Below, one piece after another: positions 7,760 to 14,980 of a DNA stretch of 20,364 bases (positions are counted from its first letter, which is position 1; every line of letters starts with the position of its first letter). Origin of the DNA: an uncultured Verrucomicrobiae bacterium (GTDB taxonomy: Bacteria; Verrucomicrobiota; Verrucomicrobiia; Verrucomicrobiales; Akkermansiaceae); contig CALGOH010000087.1 in the NCBI GenBank assembly GCA_937957985.1, positions 1-20,364 on the forward strand, in the 5' to 3' direction. A model generated the notes under the pieces. That model made no database searches. It was given only the letters and a program-made list of their open reading frames with translations, and had not been told where the DNA came from. The translations under genes and the position numbers were made by a program.

Positions 7760-10129
7760 ATGTTCACATTGAGACGAATTCCGCCAGCAGCTCTTGTTGC
7801 TCTCCTTATCAGCCTATCATCCTGTGCCAAGCTCCACGGGGTGCCCAATCCCGATTTCACGAAGGGCGAGCCACTCCCCTCCAAGGTGGCGCCGAAGGAT
7901 TGGAATTTGGGTGCGACTGGTTTGCGCGGCTGGATGCACACCCAGCCCCGGCTTTCAACGGATCAAGCCCGCCAGGTCTATGTCACCAAGGTCGCGAAGG
8001 AATCTCCGGCCGACGGGGTGTTCCAGCGCGGAGATGTGCTCCTCGGGGTGGGCGGGCAGCGCTTCGTCCATGATCCACGAACGGAGATTGGCAAAGCCCT
8101 GACTGCTGCTGAAGCTGCCGATGGCAAACTGGGATTGACCCGTTGGCGTGAGGGACGAACGGAGGAGGTGACCCTCCAGCTACAGGTCCTCGGTGCCTAC
8201 AGCCCGACGGCTCCGTTTGATTGTGAAAAGTCGCAGCGGATTCTGAATCAAAGCTGCGAGGCCCTGGCCGAGCGGATGAAGATGCCCGCTTACCGGAAAC
8301 AAAACCCGATCGTCCGGTCGCTGAACGCCCTGGGCTTGCTGGCCAGCGGCGACCCCAAATACATTCCCCTGATCAAGCGTGAGGCAAAGTGGGCGGCGGA
8401 CTACTCCACCGATGACTTTGCAACCTGGTGGTATGGGTACATCAGCGTCTTTCTGGGGGAATACATTCTATCAACCGGAGACAGTTCCGTCCTGCCCGGC
8501 CTGCGCCGCATTGCCATGGAGGCTGCCAACGGTCAGAGCATCGTCGGGTCCTGGGGGCATAAGTTTGCGAATCCGGACGGTCGTCTTCCCGGCTATGGCA
8601 TGATGAACTCGCCGGGTGCCGTGCTGACGATCGGCCTGGTGTTGGCCCGCGAGGCCGGCGTCAAGGACCCCGAAGTGGCCAGGGCGATCGAGGGCAGCGT
8701 CACACTGCTCCGCTTCTACACCGGCAAGGGCTGTGTGCCCTACGGTGATCATGCGCCCTACATGCGATACCACGAGGACAACGGCAAGAACGGCATGGCG
8801 GCGGTTCTTTTCGATCAACTCGGCGACGCCCAAGCCACTCGATTCTTTAGCCGGATGAGCACCGCCTCACACGGCCACGAGCGTGACACCGGACATACCG
8901 GCAACTTCTTCAACATCACCTGGGCCATGCCCGGTGTGGCACGCGGAGGGCCCCACGCCACCGGGGCCTGGATGAGGGAGTTCGGCGCATGGTATTTCGA
9001 CCTGGCACGTAAATGGGACGGGTGTTTCCCGCACCAGGGTCCGCCCCAGGCAGAGGGGGATTCCTATGCCAACTGGGATGCCACCGGCATGTATCTGATC
9101 GCCTATGCCATGCCCCGAAAGGCGATTCGTCTGACCGGGAGCAATCCGTCTGTGCTCCCACCCCTGGACCCCGAGGATGCCGCGAAGCTGATCCGCGAAG
9201 GTCGTCCCGACTATGCGCAGGGGAAATTCAGCGCCTTCAGCAGCTGGTCGCCCATCATCAGGGAACGCGCTGCGGATCATCTGGCCAAGCAAAAGGACGT
9301 GCCGGTTGCACCCTTGATTCAATTGCTCGACTCGCCTTCGCTCGAGGCGCGCCAGGGGGCCTGCACCGCACTGGCGCACCTGGGCGAACGCGCCGAACCC
9401 GCCATTCCGAAGCTGCTTGATACCCTCAGCTCGCATGACCTCTGGCTCCGGGTGAAGGCCACTGAAGCGCTGGCGGCCATTGGCGAACCGGCCAAGGAGA
9501 AGGCCTTGCCCGTTCTCCTCAAAAGAATGGCGATCGGCCCCACTGCGGAGGATCCACGCGCCATGGAGCAACGTTACATCGTCGCTGCGCTGTTTCACCC
9601 AAGAACCGGGATGCTGCGGCGCTCCATCGAGGGTGTGGATCGGGGGCTCCTGCTCGCTGGAATCGAGTCCGCCCTGCAGAATGAAGATGGTTGGACCCGC
9701 GGTAATCTGGCGCCGCTCTACGAAAAATTGTCGCTTGAGGGACTGCGGCCCATTCTGCCCGCCGTCAAACGTGCGACTCTGGAACCCTCCAGAAGCGGAA
9801 TCATGTTCGATGGTCAAATCCAGGATGCCGGGCTTGAACTCCTGAGTAGAAACCTCATTGACGAGGGGATCGAAATGATCGCCACCCACATCCGAACGCA
9901 GAAAAAGCACGGCAGTCGCAAGAGGGTGCCGAAATACATCGAGATGCTGAAACGTTACGGCACGCATGCACAACGCGCCATCCCCCTGCTTGAAGAAGCG
10001 GAGCACTACTTCGAACTGGAAGATTTCCCCCAATGGGCCAAAGAGGAAAAGCTCGCCTCCCTGCGCAAGGGGATCCGGGAAATCAAGGAACTGAAGGAGA
10101 CCCCGCCACTTGTTGAACTCGAGCGCTAG
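7760..10129 (+). CDS. DUF6288-type lipoprotein with PDZ-like domain and HEAT repeats
   Basis: The 789-residue product starts with a lipoprotein signal: MFTLRRIPPAALVALLISLS followed by SC, with the lipidated Cys probably C22. GGAAGA lies about 8 bases before the ATG. Residues about 50-165 contain WNLGATGLRGWM, VYVTKVAKESPADGVFQRGD and VLLGVGG, which look like a PDZ fold. The middle (about 170-460) resembles an alpha/alpha-toroid region, with TGHTGNFFNITWAMPG. HEAT-like repeats follow from about 500 (PVAPLIQLLDSPSLEARQGA, AIPKLLDTLSSHDLWLRVKA). The architecture matches the family I know as DUF6288, found mainly in Verrucomicrobiota and Planctomycetota and of unknown function. It is the last gene of the operon. 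A second copy is at 14981-17473. A periplasmic glycan-related role is inferred from context only. Confidence 0.85.
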   Translation: MFTLRRIPPAALVALLISLSSCAKLHGVPNPDFTKGEPLPSKVAPKDWNLGATGLRGWMHTQPRLSTDQARQVYVTKVAKESPADGVFQRGDVLLGVGGQRFVHDPRTEIGKALTAAEAADGKLGLTRWREGRTEEVTLQLQVLGAYSPTAPFDCEKSQRILNQSCEALAERMKMPAYRKQNPIVRSLNALGLLASGDPKYIPLIKREAKWAADYSTDDFATWWYGYISVFLGEYILSTGDSSVLPGLRRIAMEAANGQSIVGSWGHKFANPDGRLPGYGMMNSPGAVLTIGLVLAREAGVKDPEVARAIEGSVTLLRFYTGKGCVPYGDHAPYMRYHEDNGKNGMAAVLFDQLGDAQATRFFSRMSTASHGHERDTGHTGNFFNITWAMPGVARGGPHATGAWMREFGAWYFDLARKWDGCFPHQGPPQAEGDSYANWDATGMYLIAYAMPRKAIRLTGSNPSVLPPLDPEDAAKLIREGRPDYAQGKFSAFSSWSPIIRERAADHLAKQKDVPVAPLIQLLDSPSLEARQGACTALAHLGERAEPAIPKLLDTLSSHDLWLRVKATEALAAIGEPAKEKALPVLLKRMAIGPTAEDPRAMEQRYIVAALFHPRTGMLRRSIEGVDRGLLLAGIESALQNEDGWTRGNLAPLYEKLSLEGLRPILPAVKRATLEPSRSGIMFDGQIQDAGLELLSRNLIDEGIEMIATHIRTQKKHGSRKRVPKYIEMLKRYGTHAQRAIPLLEEAEHYFELEDFPQWAKEEKLASLRKGIREIKELKETPPLVELER

Positions 10130-11020
10130 TCACTCTTGTGAGCCGGGGAAATTGGGCCCCCGTTTGATGGAGTCTTTTTGGACTTGGAGTTGGTCGCCCT
10201 TCACCCATCGGGATCCGCGGTTTTTCAGGAGATCCACCATTTTGCCGCGCCATGCCCGGCGCAACTCAGCATGCCTTGGATCCTGTGACAGATCCGTCAT
10301 TTCGTCGGGATCCACTTTCAGGTCAAAGAGCTGTTCCTTGCCGGTCAGCGTGAAATAGATGTATTTGTAGCGACCATCGGTGAGGGCGACCCAGGCATTG
10401 TCATCGACATATCCCCGGCTGTGCTCCAAATCGAGAATCGTCCGCTACCGGGTGCCGTCTTGCAGCGCTTTGAGCATGTTTCTGCCATCGATCCTGACCG
10501 GAATCGAAATTCCTGAGGCAGCAGCAAAGGCCGGGAAGATGTCTCTCATTTCAACCAGTTCGGAGGCGTTCCGGCCGCGCTTGGCTTGGATCTTCATCGA
10601 TTCCGGCCAACGGATGATCATGGGCACATGGACCGAGGCCTCGTAGGGCCGGGTCTTCCGCCACATCTGGTGATCTCCCATCATGTTTCCATGATCCGAG
10701 GTGTACAGGATCAAGGGGTTCTCGAGCTGGCCGGTTTCCTCAAGCGTTTTGAGAATGCGGCCAGTCTCTTCATCCACAAACGACAGGCCGGCGGCGTAAC
10801 CCACCAAGGACTCGATGATTTCCTCGTCCGGGAAAATGCCTTCCCAGGCATTCGGGAACTCGCGCAGGCTGCCGGTTTTCCCTTTGAACTTTTCCTTGGC
10901 CCAGTCCCCTGCCTTGGGTAACGGCACCGCTTGTTCCAGCACCTGTGATGGGTGCTTGGAGGAGAGGTGAACGGCGATACTTCGATTGCCTGTGCTAGGA
11001 ATGGCAACAGATGCCTCGGA
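10130..11020 (-). pseudogene. sulfatase remnant: N-terminal half missing, in-frame TAG
   Basis: Read on the minus strand, this gives the second half of a type I (S1) sulfatase: SLVGYAAGLSFVDEETGRIL, the metal-site segment YTSDHGNMMGDHQMWRK, VHVPMIIRWPE, then GRYKYIYFTLTGKEQLFDL and VDPDEMTDL near the end. An in-frame TAG at 10445-10447 splits it; at DGT-R-stop-R-TILDLEHSR, relatives often have Trp, so TGG to TAG is likely. The N-terminal half with the formylglycine CxPSR motif is missing; homology fades near 11020, just before the oppositely oriented gene at 11096. The stop codon abuts the DUF6288 stop at 10127-10129 with no intergenic base. A working sulfatase is not expected. The left part could still be translated from TTG 10429. 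Confidence 0.85.
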
Positions 11021-11095
11021 GCTTTTGGATTGAGGGTCCGCGTGTTTCGGGTCACTACTCGATGGCCTTCTGTCAATCGAACCCCACGGCACACC

Positions 11096-11959
11096 ATGTT
11101 CCAGACCTCCAACCGCCTTCCAGCCATTGCCACCGCCCTGCTCGCCGGTGCGCTTTCTTCGAACGCGGCCATCATCGCCACCGAATACTTCAACGGCTAT
11201 GGCGCGTCGGCGACGTATACCGGCGGTCTCAGCGGGGGCACCGGCTGGACCTCGAACTGGAGCCCTTCGGACGCCAGTTATGAGCCGGGCAGCAGCCTTT
11301 CCTACACTGCCACCGGCTACGACAACTCGGCCAACCTGTCCGGAGCCAGCGATGGGGCTGCGACCGGCACGGGGAATGTGACCACCGACCCGACCACCGC
11401 CTACCGGACATTTGACGATGGCGACGCCAGCACGATCTGGATCAGCTCCCTGATCTCGATGGATGGGTCGGATCGTGCGGTTCTTTGGATCGATGCGACG
11501 AGTTCGACTCCCGCCCACTTCATCGGGGTGCTCGATGGCCAGATCGTGATGCGCTACAACGACGGCAGCTCGAACACCATCGGAACCGTGGGCGCGTGGG
11601 GGAACAACACCAACCCGAACGGCAACGCGACCTTCACCTCCGGGACCGCCCTGCTGCTTGCCAAGGTCGAAGTGGCCAACGGCGGCAATGACACCTTCAG
11701 CTTCTGGTTTAATCCGGATCTATCGGGCGGCGAAGCCGGCCTTGGGACCGCCACGATCTCCGCCCCTGCGGGTGCGGACCTCTTCGGTGACGAGATTGGG
11801 GGTATCGGGATGCTGATCGTCGGGGACGAGGGCGGCAACGAATACATCGACGCGCTCCGGGTCGGCACCACCTTTGCGGATGTCGTTCCCGAACCCTCCA
11901 TGGCACTCCTCGGTGGACTGGGGCTTCTGGCGCTTCTGCGCCGCCGCCGGTCCTCGTGA
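11096..11959 (+). CDS. PEP-CTERM sorting domain protein, FNGYG family paralogue 1
   Basis: The 287-residue product from ATG 11096 has a signal peptide (MFQTSNRLPAIATALLAGAL, cut near SSNA-AI). The domain running IIATEYFNGYG, GGTGWTSNWSP, GSSLSYTATGYDNSANLSGA, FIGVLDGQIVMRYN, FWFNPDLSGGEAGLGTA and IDALRVGTTFADV is shared with the next two genes. The C-terminus VPEPSMALLGGLGLLALL plus RRRRSS is a PEP-CTERM signal, so export and exosortase processing are expected. The GTGW and SLSY pattern resembles lectin/LamG-like beta-sandwich proteins of Verrucomicrobiota; this is inference. There is no Shine-Dalgarno site. It is the first of three tandem paralogues, 42 bases before the next. Confidence 0.9.
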   Translation: MFQTSNRLPAIATALLAGALSSNAAIIATEYFNGYGASATYTGGLSGGTGWTSNWSPSDASYEPGSSLSYTATGYDNSANLSGASDGAATGTGNVTTDPTTAYRTFDDGDASTIWISSLISMDGSDRAVLWIDATSSTPAHFIGVLDGQIVMRYNDGSSNTIGTVGAWGNNTNPNGNATFTSGTALLLAKVEVANGGNDTFSFWFNPDLSGGEAGLGTATISAPAGADLFGDEIGGIGMLIVGDEGGNEYIDALRVGTTFADVVPEPSMALLGGLGLLALLRRRRSS

Positions 11960-12001
11960 AACCACCGTGACGCTGCCACCATCCGAATCTGATCGCCAGC
12001 C

Positions 12002-13057
12002 ATGAGAGCCACCCGGAAAGCTTTGCTGATCCTCGGCGCACTCCTGACAACACCCGCGCACGCGGAACTCATCGCCGCCGAGTTCTTCAACGGCTACGGC
12101 ACCTCGGAGATACTGGCCGACGAACAGGGTCTCCAGTCGACCCTCACCGGCGGCATCGGCTGGGACGATGCCTGGTATGCTGGTGATAAGAAGTATGTGC
12201 CCGGGACCAGCCTGTCCTACAGCGCCACCGGCTATGACAATTCCGGCAACCTAGACGGCACCGGTGATGGGGCGTTTGCCTATGCGGGCAACCTGAACCC
12301 GGGCAACACGCCTTATGCCATTCCGTCCACCATCATACGCGACTTCACAACGGCCTCGCAAACCCTCTGGATCAGCGCCCTGATCTCCATCGATGAAACC
12401 TGGGACCGCGCCATCCTCTGGATCGACGCAAACACCACCGACGGTCAGGGCAACGACTTCGTCGGGGTGCTGGATAACAACATCCACATGCGCTATGACG
12501 GCACCAACCTCGCCACGGCCGGAACGCCGGCCACGGGCACCCACCTTCTGCTGGTGAAGGTGGAACTCGACGTCAGCGGCGCGAACGACCGGCTAAGCTT
12601 TTGGTTCGATCCCGACCTCTCGAGTGGAGAGTCCGGACTGGGAACTGCGACATACACAGACGACTCGTCGGACACCTTCGGCTCGTCGATCGACGGTATC
12701 GGGGTGTTGCTGGTGAACAGGGATTCCGATGGGTCGGGCGGGTATGTCACCGACTCGGACACCGAGGTGGAGAACGGTGAGCTGATCGACGCGATCCTGG
12801 TGGGCACCACCTTTGACAATGTGATCGCTCCCCCGCCAGCAGCGCTGGAGATCACCTCGATCACCAAGACGGGCAACACGGTGACGATCGGGTTCACGGG
12901 AGCGGAAGGCGCAAGCTACGGACTGAACAAATCCACCAACCTCGACTTCACGACTCCTGACATCGTCGACACGACAAGCGTTTCGGGAGGCAGCGGGACG
13001 CTTGAGGACACCGGCGCGACGGAAGACGCTGCGTTCTACCGGGTGGAGTCCCAGTGA
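12002..13057 (+). CDS. secreted protein, FNGYG family paralogue 2 with FYRV-type C-terminus
   Basis: The product is 351 residues with a signal peptide (MRATRKALLILGALLTTPAH, cut after AHA). It shares the family domain (LIAAEFFNGYGTSEI, GTSLSYSATGYDNSGNLDG, WIDANTTDGQGNDFVGVLDN, FWFDPDLSSGESGLGTA, IDAILVGTTFDNV). Immediately after GTTFDNV the PEP-CTERM of paralogue 1 is replaced by about 80 residues: LEITSITKTGNTVTIGFTGA, YGLNKSTNLDF and terminal AAFYRVESQ, similar in layout to the end of the gene at 1490. Its TGA at 13055-13057 overlaps a possible GTG start of the next gene at 13054. Probably extracellular; function unknown. Confidence 0.88.
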   Translation: MRATRKALLILGALLTTPAHAELIAAEFFNGYGTSEILADEQGLQSTLTGGIGWDDAWYAGDKKYVPGTSLSYSATGYDNSGNLDGTGDGAFAYAGNLNPGNTPYAIPSTIIRDFTTASQTLWISALISIDETWDRAILWIDANTTDGQGNDFVGVLDNNIHMRYDGTNLATAGTPATGTHLLLVKVELDVSGANDRLSFWFDPDLSSGESGLGTATYTDDSSDTFGSSIDGIGVLLVNRDSDGSGGYVTDSDTEVENGELIDAILVGTTFDNVIAPPPAALEITSITKTGNTVTIGFTGAEGASYGLNKSTNLDFTTPDIVDTTSVSGGSGTLEDTGATEDAAFYRVESQ

Positions 13058-13059
13058 CC

Positions 13060-14499
13060 ATGAATACCTTTCCGCGCCTGACCTTGGGGCTCGTCGGGTC
13101 GATGCTCATCGTCCAATCCCAAGCGGACGTCATCGCCACCGAATACTTCAACGGCTATGGCACGTCGGAGATCATCTCGAATGGCGGCAATCTCAACGGT
13201 GGCACGGGTTGGTCCGGCGCGTGGACGAGTGCGGACGAGAAATACCTGCCCGGAACGAGTCTGTCCTACACCGTCACGGGCTACGACAACTCCGAGAACT
13301 TGAGCGGAGCCAGCGACGGGGCGTTGGCCTACGCCGGCAACCTTCCCGTCCCAAGCGGATCCACCATCGTCCGGGAATTCACGACCAGCGCCACCACGCT
13401 CTGGTTCAGCGCCCTGATCTCGATCGACGAGGTGGCGGACCGGGCCATCCTCTGGATTGATTCCAGCGGAACGGCTGCGGGCAACGACTTCGTCGGGGTG
13501 CTCGATGGCAACATCCAGATGCGCTACAACGGCAACAATCTCACCACGGCCGGAGCCCCGGCCGTGGGCACCCACCTGCTGCTGGCCAAGGCGGAACTCA
13601 ATGTCAGCGGCTCGAACGACCGGCTAAGCTACTGGTTCGACCCCGATCTTTCGGCCGGCGAAGCGGGACTGGGACCGGCGGCCTACTCCCAGGCGGACGC
13701 CGACACCTTCGGGACCACAATCGACGGGATCGGGGTGTTGCTGCGCGATGATGATCCGGAGGTGGTCAACGGCGGCGAACTGATCGACGCGATCCGTGTC
13801 GGCACCACCTTTGCCGATGTCACCGACCCGGAGGACCCGCCACCGCCACCGCCGCCGATCCGCGCCAGTGACGGCTTCCCGAACATCCTCATCCTGCTCG
13901 CCGACGACATCGGCTACGAGGCACTCGGGGCCTACGGCGGCCAGGATTTCAACACCCCGAATCTCGACTCCATGGCCGCGCAGGGCCTACGCTTCACCCG
14001 TGCCTACACCAGCCCTGCCTGCACCCCGAGCCGGGTCAGCATGCACACCAGCCTTCACACCACCGAGCACGGTCAGACCTCGACCCTGCCGGTCCACCTT
14101 GGCAAGAACGTGTCGGTCAAATTCCAGGCGATGCCGACCTTTGCGCAATTGCTGCAGGCGCGTGGCTACCAGACCAGCACGACCGGCAAGTGGCAGCTCG
14201 CGACCCTGACCTTCCACCCGAACCACATCGCCGATGCCGGCTTCGATTCGTGGTGCGTCTGGCAGATCTGGGACGGCAGCGCCAAGACCGAGCGCTATTG
14301 GAACCCCTACTTCAACCGCGACGGCACCGTGCTCAACGACATCTCGGACCGCTACGGCCCGGATGTGCTGGAGGAATATGTGTGGGAGCGCATGACAACC
14401 GCCCGGGACGCAGACGAGCCCTTTCTCATCGTCCACAACATGCTGCTGCCTCACGACCCGATCACCGAGACGCCACGTTGCAAGGCTCACAGAGCCTGA
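13060..14499 (+). CDS. fusion: FNGYG family domain joined to truncated sulfatase N-terminal half
   Basis: From ATG 13060 (MNTFPRLTLGLVGSMLIVQS, signal peptide; GTG 13054 is an alternative start) the first ~255 residues are paralogue 3 of the family, ending IDAIRVGTTFADV. A Pro-rich linker (DPEDPPPPPPPI) leads into a type I sulfatase: NILILLADDIGYEALGAYGG with metal-binding D282/D283, then PACTPSRVSMHTS with C321 as the presumed formylglycine residue, and TTGKWQL. The sulfatase stops after VHNMLLPHDPITETP, followed by a short unrelated tail and TGA 14497. It lacks the downstream half with the DHG-type metal site, so it should be inactive as a sulfatase. Out-of-frame tail sequence continues to 14654. 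Domain order and coding quality are clear; whether the protein is functional is not. Confidence 0.85.
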   Translation: MNTFPRLTLGLVGSMLIVQSQADVIATEYFNGYGTSEIISNGGNLNGGTGWSGAWTSADEKYLPGTSLSYTVTGYDNSENLSGASDGALAYAGNLPVPSGSTIVREFTTSATTLWFSALISIDEVADRAILWIDSSGTAAGNDFVGVLDGNIQMRYNGNNLTTAGAPAVGTHLLLAKAELNVSGSNDRLSYWFDPDLSAGEAGLGPAAYSQADADTFGTTIDGIGVLLRDDDPEVVNGGELIDAIRVGTTFADVTDPEDPPPPPPPIRASDGFPNILILLADDIGYEALGAYGGQDFNTPNLDSMAAQGLRFTRAYTSPACTPSRVSMHTSLHTTEHGQTSTLPVHLGKNVSVKFQAMPTFAQLLQARGYQTSTTGKWQLATLTFHPNHIADAGFDSWCVWQIWDGSAKTERYWNPYFNRDGTVLNDISDRYGPDVLEEYVWERMTTARDADEPFLIVHNMLLPHDPITETPRCKAHRA

Positions 14500-14654
14500 C
14501 CGGATGGGAGGCGGCCGACACGATGCTCGACCTCCAGGCCGCCCCGGCCCTCAACCGCAGCTTCGTCGAGACCAGCTACCAATGGCCGGAGGAGAGCCCC
14601 CTCCCTGACCGGCTGATGCTTCGTTTCGACGCTTCCGGATTCGGATTCGAATAG
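14500..14654 (+). pseudogene. C-terminal tail remnant of the broken sulfatase or of another secreted protein
   Basis: In the frame ending TAG 14652-14654, the sequence reads GSQSLTGWEAADTMLDLQAA, then SFVETSYQWP and DRLMLRFDASGFGFE. This looks like the end of a verrucomicrobial secreted-protein module (S-x-x-L-x-x-W followed by a beta-rich tail). The frame is shifted relative to the upstream fusion gene and opens near 14470 without its own start. The simplest reading is that a deletion removed the second half of the sulfatase and joined this tail out of frame. It could instead be debris from an unrelated gene. Confidence 0.5.
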
Positions 14655-14980
14655 GCTGGCTGGACTCGCAACACGGTTGGAATCCCTTGGAGCGTCCGGC
14701 GCAATCGTTGGACAGGCAATGAGTACGGACAACCGACGGGCCGAGTGACGAGCGCCGGGCGAGAATGGGCCGTGCCCACCTGTCGGAATGGGGGACACAG
14801 CTTCGCGCGCTTGTTCGCGGTTGTGAGATCGACCGTATGGGGGCGGTTTTACCTGCTGGCGTTGTTGGAATCCTATGGGGCGGCATCGGCGCGCCAATGC
14901 TGCGCAATAACAAAAGGACCGGGAAAACCCGCGGATTCTCCACTCATCACTGGATGTCTGCGTGATACCGCAGCCCCACC
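14655..14980. other. intergenic region between convergent genes
   Basis: These 326 bases lie between a plus-strand remnant and the minus-strand DUF6288 gene. Open frames exist on both strands (for example 14765-14965 plus and 14551-14943 minus) but none shows family motifs. A short imperfect direct repeat, GTTGGAATCC at 14674-14683 and again near 14865, is the only structure noticed. No terminator could be assigned. Confidence 0.3.

Noticed and set aside
8867..10033. Minus-strand open frame across the first DUF6288 gene.
   Set aside because: It is a shadow of a coding region with clear PDZ-like and HEAT-like motifs on the plus strand.
11010..14490. An inversion of this segment would bring the sulfatase N-terminal half (plus strand) next to the C-terminal half (minus strand).
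   Set aside because: The geometry works, but the halves look like different S1 subfamilies (MLLPHDP-type arylsulfatase against SDHGNMMGDH-type), and the plus-strand half has its own likely tail at 14500-14654. Two separate losses fit better.
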